Shown here: piece by piece, positions 24,773 to 32,723 of the stretch
Numbering within the stretch: the stretch's first letter is position 1
Layout: every line of letters starts with the position of its first letter
DNA from: Rhodoferax sp.
GTDB lineage: Bacteria > Pseudomonadota > Gammaproteobacteria > Burkholderiales > Burkholderiaceae_C
Reading direction: 5' to 3'
Length of the DNA stretch: 57,874 nucleotides
Assembly: GCA_031291305.1 (NCBI GenBank)
Contig: JARLJH010000050.1
Coordinates: 1 to 57,874 of the forward strand
Notes under the pieces: generated by a model
What the model was told of the DNA's origin: nothing
Seen by the model: the letters and a program-made list of their open reading frames with translations, nothing else
Databases searched by the model: none
Position numbers and translations under genes: made by a program

Positions 24773-27076
24773 ATGGACGGTCAGCAAGTCAAAGTCTGGG
24801 AATCCCATTGCATTGAGGAATCCCCCCCGGCCTGTACGGCGGCCTGCCCATTACATGTGGATGCACGTGGTATTGCGGAGCTGGTTGCCAAGGGTGACTT
24901 TAAAGCGGCCCGTACCTTATTTTGTCGCTTTGTTCCCTTTCCTGGCATCGTCGGGCACCTCTGCGACCACCCCTGCGAGGCCGCTTGCCGACGTGCAGAA
25001 GCCGGCGGAGCCATTCGCCTTCACAATATTGAACGCGCCCTGGTGGGTGGGGATTTCATCGCCCCCACATTGCGCAAAGGACGAGCTACCGGAAAAAAAC
25101 GTATTGCCATCGTCGGCGCGGGAATCTCCGGCCTCACTGCTGCCGCCGATCTGATTGTCAAAGGGCACACGGTTATCGTTTTCGAAGCCGCATCCATACT
25201 CTTCGCTCGCTTGCGCGAAATGGCAAATCTGCCCGCAGCAAGCATTGAGGCCGACTTGGCACGCTTTGAGAACACCGAAATCGAATTTCGCTGCGGCAAT
25301 CGGCCTGACATCACAGCACTGGCAGAAGAGTTTGATGCTGTTTACCTGGGACTTGGCCCTGAACCGGTACCAGCACTTTCCAGTCTGCTCAATTTGACCG
25401 ACGACGCTCACATCACCGTTGATTCACTGACCTACGCCACCAGTCACCCAAAGATTTTTTCCGGTGGCAGCCAGCGCTATGCGGCAACCAACCCGACGAG
25501 ATATTCGGCCATCACATCGCTTTATGACGGTCGTTGCGCGGCGCTGTCCATTGATCGTTTGCTGCAAGGCGCGTCGCTGAGCGCTAATCGCGACAGCCAA
25601 GGCGGCCAGCCAACACGCTTGTACGTCAATGTCGCCCGCCACGCCCCACGACCAGCCGTCATCCCCGCCGATCTGACCAGCGGCTATAGCTTGTCAGAAG
25701 CCCAAGCTGAGGCCGCGCGCTGCATTCCCTGCCATTGTCTTGAGTGCGTGCGCGTCTGCTCCTATTTAGAGCACTATGGCACCAACCCAAAGCGCTACAT
25801 CCGCGAGATATACAACAACGAAACCATCATCATGGGAGTCAGGACGTCGAACCGCATGATCGACTCCTGCACGCTCTGCGGCCTGTGCGCTGAAGTCTGC
25901 CCGGAACAGTTGGCCATGGGTGAGGTTTGTTTGTCGGCGCGCCAAGGTATGGTGGCCAACCAACACATGCCGCCGTCGCACCACGACTTCGCTTTGCGCG
26001 ATCTCGCCTTCAGCCGCAGCGATGCCTTCACATTGGCTCGCCACCAGCCTGGTCACACGCAGAGTGCTCTGCTGTTCTACCCCGGTTGCCAATTGGCCGC
26101 TTCTTCGCCGGACCATGTGGCCCGCCTCTACGCACATCTTTGCGAGAACGTTGCAGGCGGCGTGGCTTTGATGCTTGGTTGCTGCGGCGCACCGGCCCAT
26201 TGGGCGGCGCGCACCGACATCTTCAATGAGACACGCTCTGAGTTTCGTGCTGAATGGGAACGCCTGGGCAAACCACCGGTGGTCACTGCTTGTTCAAGTT
26301 GCTACCGGATGTTTGGCGATCACCAGCCGGATGTCCCAAGAGAATCGCTGTGGTCGCTTCTGGAGCGTATTGGTCTGCCAGCGGGCGCAAACGCTAGCGT
26401 GCAAACGCTGGCCATTCATGATCCCTGCACAACGCGGCACGAGTCAGCCATTCATGCCAGCGTGCGCCGATTGGCGGCGCAGTGTGGCATCACAGTTACC
26501 GAGCTGGATGGCGCCGAGCACACCACTTGTTGTGGTTTTGGCGGCCTGGCCTCCTTTGCCAATCCTGAGGTCGCCGACAAGATTGTCGACCGCCGTATCG
26601 GTCAAAGCGAGTCCGATTACCTGACCTATTGCGCCATGTGCAGGGACAACTTTGCTCGCCGCGGCAAGCATGCGGTGCACATCCTCGATCTGCTTTATCC
26701 CGCCGACGATGCCGCTGCCCGGCCCGATCCTGGTTTTTCGCGTCGCCAGGAGAACCGTGCTCACTTGAAACGCCGCTTGTTGCGCGAAGTTTGGGGAGAA
26801 ACCGTGAACGAACCTGACAACGATATTGAATTAGCCGTCTCGCCCGAAGTGCAGGCCGACCTGGAAAAAAAACTGATCCTGCTCGATGACGTGCGGCAAA
26901 CCCTACGCCATGCCGAAAGCAGCGGCGAGAAGCTACTCAACAACAAGACCGGACGTTTCATCGCCAGTTTCCGGCTGGTGAGCATGACCTACTGGGTCGA
27001 GTACACCGTGGCAGATGGCCGCTACGCCGTCCACCGCGCCTACAGCCATCGCATGGAAGTGAGCCGGACATCATGA
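24773..27076 (+). CDS. flavoprotein with two ferredoxin-type clusters and HdrB-like CCG domains (diclust_near_Sec type)
   Basis: Soluble redox protein of 767 residues combining parts that are separate elsewhere. Residues 1-90 are the GltD/DPYD-type Fe-S domain (CTAACPLHV, CDHPCEAACRR). A FAD-binding Rossmann motif RIAIVGAGISGLTAAADL starts near 104, but the NAD-binding half is strongly shortened. Two [4Fe-4S] motifs follow (CIPCHCLECVRVC, CTLCGLCAEVCPE, about 320-380). Two CCG domains come next (YPGCQ...GCCGAP...CSSC; HDPCTTRH...TTCCGFGGL...CAMC). The last 100 residues are a domain I do not recognise. It resembles HdrA, HdrC and HdrB in one chain, so disulfide reduction or flavin-based electron transfer is plausible. 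Relatives sit beside MOP genes in sulfate reducers (recalled). Confidence 0.85.
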   Translation: MDGQQVKVWESHCIEESPPACTAACPLHVDARGIAELVAKGDFKAARTLFCRFVPFPGIVGHLCDHPCEAACRRAEAGGAIRLHNIERALVGGDFIAPTLRKGRATGKKRIAIVGAGISGLTAAADLIVKGHTVIVFEAASILFARLREMANLPAASIEADLARFENTEIEFRCGNRPDITALAEEFDAVYLGLGPEPVPALSSLLNLTDDAHITVDSLTYATSHPKIFSGGSQRYAATNPTRYSAITSLYDGRCAALSIDRLLQGASLSANRDSQGGQPTRLYVNVARHAPRPAVIPADLTSGYSLSEAQAEAARCIPCHCLECVRVCSYLEHYGTNPKRYIREIYNNETIIMGVRTSNRMIDSCTLCGLCAEVCPEQLAMGEVCLSARQGMVANQHMPPSHHDFALRDLAFSRSDAFTLARHQPGHTQSALLFYPGCQLAASSPDHVARLYAHLCENVAGGVALMLGCCGAPAHWAARTDIFNETRSEFRAEWERLGKPPVVTACSSCYRMFGDHQPDVPRESLWSLLERIGLPAGANASVQTLAIHDPCTTRHESAIHASVRRLAAQCGITVTELDGAEHTTCCGFGGLASFANPEVADKIVDRRIGQSESDYLTYCAMCRDNFARRGKHAVHILDLLYPADDAAARPDPGFSRRQENRAHLKRRLLREVWGETVNEPDNDIELAVSPEVQADLEKKLILLDDVRQTLRHAESSGEKLLNNKTGRFIASFRLVSMTYWVEYTVADGRYAVHRAYSHRMEVSRTS

Positions 27077-27285
27077 ACACCAAGCCCCCCGCAACAACAG
27101 AGCATGAACTGATGTGCGCCAAATGCTGTAAGCCGCTGGTGCCGGGCAAGGTCAAGGCTTCCTACCTGGGAAGTTCCTTCGAGGTCGAGTTGCTGAACTG
27201 CCCCGACTGCGGTTTTGTCTACATTGCAGAAGATCTGGCGCTGGGCAAGATGCTCCAAGTGGAGCAGGCACTGGAAGACAAGTGA
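27073..27285 (+). CDS. small CxxC-CxxC protein, DVU_1557-like
   Basis: Seventy-residue protein with two CxxC pairs, MCAKCCKPL and NCPDCGFVYI, a zinc-ribbon or rubredoxin-like pattern. It has no transmembrane segment. The start overlaps the previous stop (ATGA) and its own stop overlaps the next start, so it is translationally coupled on both sides. I associate it with a family found next to MOP in Desulfovibrio (DVU1557 in my memory). A redox or zinc structural role is possible; function unknown. Confidence 0.8.
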   Translation: MNTKPPATTEHELMCAKCCKPLVPGKVKASYLGSSFEVELLNCPDCGFVYIAEDLALGKMLQVEQALEDK

Positions 27286-27986
27286 TGGACTCTTGCGTGC
27301 TCGAACATCCCTACCAGGCAGGCCGCCACGACGACGGTGCGCCGCTGCGTCCGGGCGGTAACGAACTGACGCTGCGCGCCATGAACTACGCCGGTTTCGC
27401 CCCTGGTGAACGTGTGCTTGACCTCGGCTGCGGCATCGGCATGGCTACACATCTGTTGCACTGCCATGGCTGCACGGTGATCGGCCTTGACCTTGTCGCC
27501 AAGCGCCTCGCACTGGCACGCCGCAACGAGCCAGCATTGGCCATGGTCGCGGGCGATGCGCGCCACCTGCCTTTCGCCGATGGCTGCCTTGACGGCGTGC
27601 TGGCCGAATGCTCGCTCTCGCTGATCGGCTACACGGCAGCCAACCTGGCTGAGTGTCATCGCGTACTAAGACCTGGCGGCCGACTTGCGATAACCGACCT
27701 GTACACGCGCACTGAGGACACACAACGCCCACCACTGCCCGGCTGCCTGGGCGGCATGACATCGCGCAGCAACATCCTCACGGCACTGGCCGATGCCGGG
27801 TTGGTGGTGCAGCGCTGGGAAGACCACTCGGATCGGCTCAAGTCCTTCGTGGCGCAGCTGATCTTCGCCGGCATAGGTGCCGAAGCGCTGTGGGCGGGCG
27901 ACAGCCCGGCCTACGCGGCGGCACTGCGTGCCAGCCGCCCCGGCTATTTCCTTCTGACAGCCAAGAAACCTGCAAGGAGCAACTGA
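27285..27986 (+). CDS. class I SAM-dependent methyltransferase, DVU_1556-like
   Basis: Methyltransferase of 233 residues. SAM-binding motif I is VLDLGCGIGMATHLL; motif II is VIGLDLVAKRLALAR; motif III region is AGDARHLPFADGCLDGV, and then LRPGGRLAITDLY. The ATG at 27285 shares its A with the preceding stop (TGATG). The substrate is unknown. Its fixed place among the radical SAM, C-GCAxxG-C-C and nucleotidyltransferase genes suggests a step in modifying a cofactor or protein of the aldehyde oxidoreductase system. Confidence 0.88.
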   Translation: MDSCVLEHPYQAGRHDDGAPLRPGGNELTLRAMNYAGFAPGERVLDLGCGIGMATHLLHCHGCTVIGLDLVAKRLALARRNEPALAMVAGDARHLPFADGCLDGVLAECSLSLIGYTAANLAECHRVLRPGGRLAITDLYTRTEDTQRPPLPGCLGGMTSRSNILTALADAGLVVQRWEDHSDRLKSFVAQLIFAGIGAEALWAGDSPAYAAALRASRPGYFLLTAKKPARSN

Positions 27987-27987
27987 C

Positions 27988-28443
27988 ATGTCCGACGAAG
28001 ACTTCCGCGTCGCCGAACTGGCGCTCAAGGGTTACAAGTGCAGCCACATCCTGGTACAGATCGGTCTCGATGCACTGGGCAAGAGCAATCCCGAACTGTT
28101 GCGCGCCATGTCGGGCCTGGCCAGCGGCATGGATGCCGGGCTGACCTGCGGCGTACTCACCGGCGGCTGTTGCATGATCGGAATGTATGCGGGTACTGAC
28201 TACGCGGAGCACGAAGAACACCCCCGTCTACCCCTGATGCTGGAAGAATACGTCGAGTGGTTTCGCGAAGAAGCCGCACAACGCTACGGCGGCATCGACT
28301 GCGAAACAATCATGCACAACGACCCGCGCCTGCGCAATGAACGCTGCCCAGGACTGATCCGCGATGCCGTTCTCAAGGCTAAAGAAATCCTTGAGGTGAA
28401 CGGCTTCGAACTCGACGGCCGCAGTGGCATCGAACAGGTTTGA
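27988..28443 (+). CDS. C-GCAxxG-C-C family protein, DVU_1555-like
   Basis: Protein of 151 residues with the cysteine signature of the C_GCAxxG_C_C family: GYKCSHILVQIG, later GLTCGVLTGGCCMIGMYAG, and a distal NERCPG. Members are small all-helical proteins with conserved cysteines, thought to bind a redox centre or act in electron transfer; no member near MOP has a proven function to my knowledge. One base separates it from the methyltransferase stop. The C-terminal third (ECF-like EEYVEWFREE) is acidic and probably structural. Confidence 0.82.
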   Translation: MSDEDFRVAELALKGYKCSHILVQIGLDALGKSNPELLRAMSGLASGMDAGLTCGVLTGGCCMIGMYAGTDYAEHEEHPRLPLMLEEYVEWFREEAAQRYGGIDCETIMHNDPRLRNERCPGLIRDAVLKAKEILEVNGFELDGRSGIEQV

Positions 28444-28456
28444 CGAGGGAATGCCA

Positions 28457-29599
28457 ATGTCAGAAACTCGCCGCCCTCCCGTCTTTGCGGCCTTGATCCT
28501 GGCTGCCGGTTACTCCTCGCGCATGGGGCATTTCAAGCCACTGTTGCCGCTTGACGGTAAAACCGTGATCGAATCTTCCATCGGCACATTTCACGGTGCC
28601 GGCATCAGCAGGATCATGGTTGTCACCGGTCATGAAGCCGAACAACTGCAGCCCTTGCTAAAAGACATGGGCATTTCAGCCGTGCACAACCCGTACTCCG
28701 CAAGTGGCATGTATTCCAGCGTACAAGCGGGCATCCAGGCATTGCCGGGCGATGTGGACGCCTGTTTTTTGTTGCCCGCCGATATCCCGCTGGTGCGCCC
28801 AGTAACCGTAAAAATGATCACCGAACGTTACGCATCGGGCCAACCGTCCGTTGTCTATCCTGCGTTCCAGGGACAACGCGGGCATCCGCCCCTGATCGCC
28901 AACAGCCTATTTGCTGAAATTCTTGCGGGGAACGGCGAAGGCGGACTGTGTGCCTTACTTCAACGCCATGAAACAGATGCCAGCAAAGTCGAAGTCTTTG
29001 ATGAGGGTATCCTGCTCGACATGGACACCCCGCAGGACTATGCGCGGCTGACAAAACTGGCACCGCGCCACCACGTTCCGACGACGGCTGAATGCGAAGC
29101 CATTCTCTCAGCGCTGGCGGTGCCCGAGCCGATCTGCCGCCACGGGCGTGCCGTCGCTGAGATCGCAGAGGCCCTGACAAACCGGCTCAATACACACGGC
29201 CTCACCATCGACCCGGACTTGGTGCGCGCCGCAAGCCTGTTACACGACATTGCCAAGGGGCAGCCCGCACACGCCATGGTGGGTGCTGCCATCGTGACCG
29301 AGCTCGGTTTCCCGGAGGTGGCCAACATCATCAGGCAACACATGGATATGAACTTTGACGGAGGCGCGCCAAGGGAAGCGTCCATTGTTTTTCTCGCCGA
29401 CAAACTGGTGAAGGAAGACCACTGCGTGTCTCTGGAAGAACGTTTCCGTCCGGCTTTCGAGCGCTTTGTCAACCAGCCGCAAGCGCTGCGCGGAGCAACC
29501 CGGAAATACGCCACTGCACGCGCAATTCTTGCCGCTGTCGAGCGCCAGACCAAGGCAACTGCAACTGAAATCTTCAAACATTGCGGAGCACCGGCATGA
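28457..29599 (+). CDS. MobA/MocA-like nucleotidyltransferase fused to HD domain, DVU_1551-like
   Basis: Two-domain protein of 380 residues. Residues 1-200 are a molybdopterin nucleotidyltransferase fold with LILAAGYSSRMGHFKPLLPL and LLPADIPLVRP; MocA relatives attach CMP to make the cytosine dinucleotide used by xanthine oxidase-family enzymes. Residues about 215-375 form an HD phosphohydrolase domain with LLHDIAKGQ and the flanking histidines. The start at 28457 has GAGGGA seven bases upstream; another ATG at 28451 is too close to it. The HD domain could hydrolyse a nucleotide or pyrophosphate product. The transferase activity is well supported by family, the HD role is inference. Confidence 0.88.
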   Translation: MSETRRPPVFAALILAAGYSSRMGHFKPLLPLDGKTVIESSIGTFHGAGISRIMVVTGHEAEQLQPLLKDMGISAVHNPYSASGMYSSVQAGIQALPGDVDACFLLPADIPLVRPVTVKMITERYASGQPSVVYPAFQGQRGHPPLIANSLFAEILAGNGEGGLCALLQRHETDASKVEVFDEGILLDMDTPQDYARLTKLAPRHHVPTTAECEAILSALAVPEPICRHGRAVAEIAEALTNRLNTHGLTIDPDLVRAASLLHDIAKGQPAHAMVGAAIVTELGFPEVANIIRQHMDMNFDGGAPREASIVFLADKLVKEDHCVSLEERFRPAFERFVNQPQALRGATRKYATARAILAAVERQTKATATEIFKHCGAPA

Positions 29600-30996
29600 C
29601 CTTCATTTCGCAACTTCTGGCCGAAACCGAAAGCGTTTGCCCCGTCTGCCTGCAAACTCTGGCGGCACAGCGGGTGCTGGAAGGCGACGACATTTACCTG
29701 TGCAAGCGTTGTCCTGAGCATGGCGAATTCAAGACCATCGTCTGGCGCGGCTTCGAGACCTACCAGCGTTGGGAGGCGCGCGGCAGCCGCGCAGCGACAC
29801 CGCCGGTCACGGAAACCGCCATCAAGCACGGCTGTCCGCACGACTGCGGCATCTGTCCTGACCATCGCCAGCACAGTTGCTGCGTGCTGCTAGAAGTGAC
29901 GCAACGCTGCAACCTGCGTTGCCCGGTCTGCTTCGCTAGTGCTGGCGGCGAAAACGACGATCCGTCGCTCACGGAAATCGACGGCTGGCTCGACCGCCTG
30001 CGGGCGCACGGCAGCACCGTCAACATCCAGCTCTCCGGCGGCGAACCCACCGTGCGTGACGACCTGCCAGCCATCGTGCGGCGAATCCGCGCGCGTGGCT
30101 TCGACTTCGTTCAGGTGAACACCAACGGCATCCGCCTAGCCAAGGAGGCGAGCTACGCGCACTCGCTCGCCGACGCCGGTCTCGATTGCGCCTTCCTGCA
30201 ATTCGACGGTGTCAGCGACGAAACTTACCAGCGCATCCGTGGCGCACGCCTGCTGGAGATCAAGCGGCAGGCCATCCGGCGCTGCGCAGAAGCCGGTCTC
30301 GCCGTGGTGCTGGTACCGACGCTGGTGCCGGGCGTGAATATCGACGAAATCGGTGCCATCGTCGATTTCGCGCTGGCCCGGGTCCCGGCGGTACGCACGG
30401 TACATTTCCAGCCGATCAGCTACTTTGGCCGCTACCCGGTGCCGCCCGCCGACGCAGATCGCTTCACGCTGCCGGAGGTGATGGTCGAGATCGAGCGCCA
30501 GACAGCAGGCCGGGTTCGCGTCGCCGACTTTGGGCCGGGCACCTCCGAAAACGTCTTCTGTTCCTTTGCTGGCAAGTTCGAAGTCGCCGACGACGGCAGC
30601 TTGCGCTCCGCACGGCAGGCGGCTGCGGGCTGCTGTAGCTCCAGCCCATCGCAAGGCGGTTGCGGTTGTGGCAAGCCGGTCGGTGATGAAGATGGCCCAC
30701 GCTCGCGGCGCATCGTCGCCCGGCAATGGGCCGCGAATGCGCGGCAGCCGCTGGTCAGCACACCGGCCGACGCAGGCCTCGCCAGTTTCGATGCCTTCCT
30801 CGCCGCACGCGGCCATAGCTTCAGCATCTCCGGTATGGCCTTTCAAGATGCATGGAACCTCGACCTCGAACGACTGCGTGAATGTTTCATCCACGTTGTC
30901 TCGCCCGACCGGCGCGTCATCCCCTTCTGCGCTTACAACCTGACATCGGTGTCCGGCGAATCCCTATACCGGCGTCCTGCCTGTGCCGAAGCCTGA
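29596..30996 (+). CDS. radical SAM protein, TrsS-like, cysteine form
   Basis: Radical SAM enzyme of 466 residues. The SAM-cluster motif CNLRCPVC has C105, C109 and C112, preceded by cysteine clusters CPVC...CKRC (15-39) and CPHDCGICPDH (80-90), a layout shared with the COG1964 group (MJ0619-like). Near residue 345 is GCCSSSPSQGGCGCGK; related proteins carry selenocysteine in this family (TrsS, recalled), while this one has cysteines. The ATG at 29596 overlaps the previous stop. The substrate is unknown. Its neighbours suggest radical-based modification of a sulfur-containing or pterin cofactor, or of the C-GCAxxG-C-C protein. Confidence 0.85.
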   Translation: MTFISQLLAETESVCPVCLQTLAAQRVLEGDDIYLCKRCPEHGEFKTIVWRGFETYQRWEARGSRAATPPVTETAIKHGCPHDCGICPDHRQHSCCVLLEVTQRCNLRCPVCFASAGGENDDPSLTEIDGWLDRLRAHGSTVNIQLSGGEPTVRDDLPAIVRRIRARGFDFVQVNTNGIRLAKEASYAHSLADAGLDCAFLQFDGVSDETYQRIRGARLLEIKRQAIRRCAEAGLAVVLVPTLVPGVNIDEIGAIVDFALARVPAVRTVHFQPISYFGRYPVPPADADRFTLPEVMVEIERQTAGRVRVADFGPGTSENVFCSFAGKFEVADDGSLRSARQAAAGCCSSSPSQGGCGCGKPVGDEDGPRSRRIVARQWAANARQPLVSTPADAGLASFDAFLAARGHSFSISGMAFQDAWNLDLERLRECFIHVVSPDRRVIPFCAYNLTSVSGESLYRRPACAEA

Positions 30997-31000
30997 AACC

Positions 31001-32335
31001 ATGCCTGCCCCCAATCCGCTCGATGCGTGGACGGCTGCCAAACTTGGCTGTCGCGCAGCGTCCTTTTCCCGCACAGAGTTGCGCGACTACCAAACCATGA
31101 GACTGCGTGAGACCATCACATGGGCGAAGCAGCGCAGCCCCTTCTACCAGCGCCTGCTGGAAGACTTCGATGAGTCTGCACTGATCTCACTGGATGACCT
31201 GCAGCAATTGCCTTTCACGACTGACGAAGACATTCGCCTGAACGCGCCACCGCTGCTGTGCCTTTCACAAAGTGAAATCAGTCATGTGGTGACATTGAAT
31301 ACATCCGGCACCAGTGGCCAACCCAAGCGTCTGTTCTTCACAGCGAATGAGTTGGAGGCAACGACGGACTTCTTCCACCATGGCATGTGTTTGCTGGCGC
31401 ATCCCGGTGATCGTGTACTGATTCTGTTTCCCAATGAGCGCCCTGGCAGCGTCGGTGATCTGCTGGCCAAGGCATTGCGGCGTTTGGGGGCCACGCCAAT
31501 CATGGCGGGCTGGCCGCAAGACCCCGCGGCAACAGCTGCTTTGCTGCGTCGCGAGCAACCCGATGTGGTGGCGGGTACGCCCGTTTCCATGCTGGCAGTA
31601 GCTCGTCACAGTGTTGCCACAGGCTTGCCGCCCATTCGTATCCAGCGCGTGCTGCTCAGTGCTGACCATGCAGCGGCGAGCGTCAGACGGGGCCTGACGG
31701 CACTGTGGGGCTGCGAAATATTCGAGCACTACGGCATGACTGAAATGGGATTGGGCGGTGGTGTCGATTGCACGGCCCATGCGGGCTACCACATGCGTGA
31801 GAGCGACCTTCTGATCGAGGTTGTGAATCCATCGACTGGAACAACGGTTGCAGATGGCGAAATCGGTGAGGTCGTGTTCACCACGCTGACCCGACGCGGC
31901 ATGCCGCTGATTCGCTATCGTACTGGCGACTTGTCACGACTCCTGCCTGGAACCTGTGCTTGCGGTTCGCCGCTGGCAAGTCTGGAACGATTACATCGCC
32001 GTGTGCGCGGTGGTATTCGACTCGATGGAGCGGGCGAACTAAGCATGGCGATGCTTGATGAGTGTCTTTTGAATATGGACGGCATTGCTGATTTCAATGC
32101 GACTTATCGGCACGGAACGCCTGATGTTCTCGAGCTTGAAATTACCGCCGTCAGCGGTCATGCAATAGATGCCGCACGGCTGCAAGCCGCCGCGCGTGCT
32201 GCACTCGAAAACATGACACCTGTTGCTTCCGCTAGATCAACCCAAAGCCTCAGTTTGCAGGTCACGGTGTCACCCAGCAGAAACATTCCACGTCGTTCAG
32301 GCAAAAGAATTCTTGTCGAGGATGCGTCTTTATGA
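31001..32335 (+). CDS. PaaK-like AMP-forming ligase, DVU_1553-like
   Basis: Adenylate-forming enzyme of the phenylacetate-CoA ligase family, 444 residues. The phosphate-binding loop is LNTSGTSGQPKR, then YGMTEMGLGGG and YRTGDLSRLLPGTCACG, with a normal C-terminal lobe ending in PRRSGKRIL. It should activate a carboxylate with ATP, possibly making a CoA thioester or an acyl-adenylate. As the aldehyde oxidoreductases in this locus make acids, it might activate their product, but its membership of the conserved accessory set argues equally for a biosynthetic step. The ATG at 31001 follows the radical SAM stop by four bases; an in-frame GTG at 30983 is an alternative. Confidence 0.87.
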   Translation: MPAPNPLDAWTAAKLGCRAASFSRTELRDYQTMRLRETITWAKQRSPFYQRLLEDFDESALISLDDLQQLPFTTDEDIRLNAPPLLCLSQSEISHVVTLNTSGTSGQPKRLFFTANELEATTDFFHHGMCLLAHPGDRVLILFPNERPGSVGDLLAKALRRLGATPIMAGWPQDPAATAALLRREQPDVVAGTPVSMLAVARHSVATGLPPIRIQRVLLSADHAAASVRRGLTALWGCEIFEHYGMTEMGLGGGVDCTAHAGYHMRESDLLIEVVNPSTGTTVADGEIGEVVFTTLTRRGMPLIRYRTGDLSRLLPGTCACGSPLASLERLHRRVRGGIRLDGAGELSMAMLDECLLNMDGIADFNATYRHGTPDVLELEITAVSGHAIDAARLQAAARAALENMTPVASARSTQSLSLQVTVSPSRNIPRRSGKRILVEDASL

Positions 32336-32352
32336 ACAATGTTTTTAAAAAC

Positions 32353-32369
32353 TGTCACAAATAGTGACA
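32353..32369. promoter_or_regulatory. dyad operator, copy 3 (TGTCAC-N5-GTGACA)
   Basis: Perfect 6-bp arms around AAATA, 112 bases before the ferredoxin start at 32482. It lies 17 bases after the preceding stop, within a 146-base gap that should hold the promoter of the tungsten-enzyme operon. Confidence 0.7.
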
Positions 32370-32481
32370 ACACCTAGGAAACCATTTGCATATCTCTTGT
32401 GCCAACTTTTCTACAGAGAAATACTGATCACCAGGCGTGCAAATCACGTCATACATCACCCCTTACTTTCTGGAGATCATC

Positions 32482-32673
32482 ATGGCTTACAAAATCATTC
32501 CCGAACTCTGCCAAGCTTGCGCTGCCTGCGAATCTGAATGCCCCAATCGTGCCATCAGTCACATTGACAAGGTGTACACCATCGACCCGGACAAATGCCA
32601 GGAGTGTCAAGGCACTTATGACAGCCCTATGTGTGCACAACTGTGCAACACCGACGCTTGTGTACCGGCCTGA
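32482..32673 (+). CDS. 2x[4Fe-4S] ferredoxin, Allochromatium type (copy 2)
   Basis: Near-twin of the ferredoxin at 20632: 63 residues, 57 identical, with the same cysteine ligands (C10, C13, C16, C20; C39, C42, C51, C55; extra C60). The ribosome binding site and leader GGAGATCATC before the ATG are also shared, so the duplication included upstream DNA. It is the first gene of the operon with aldehyde:ferredoxin oxidoreductase and is its probable electron acceptor. Differences are concentrated at residues 14-15 and 28-40, near the clusters, and may tune partner choice. Confidence 0.96.
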   Translation: MAYKIIPELCQACAACESECPNRAISHIDKVYTIDPDKCQECQGTYDSPMCAQLCNTDACVPA

Positions 32674-32723
32674 AGCAGCACATTTGCACAGAGGCACTCA
32701 CCTCAACTTAGCAGGAAAAAGTC

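Noticed and set aside
32370-32481. Possible sigma-54 -24/-12 promoter (AGGAAACCATTTGCA)
   Set aside because: The GG to GC distance is nine bases instead of ten, and similar near-misses at the hydrogenase and first ferredoxin genes also fail the spacing. I do not annotate them.
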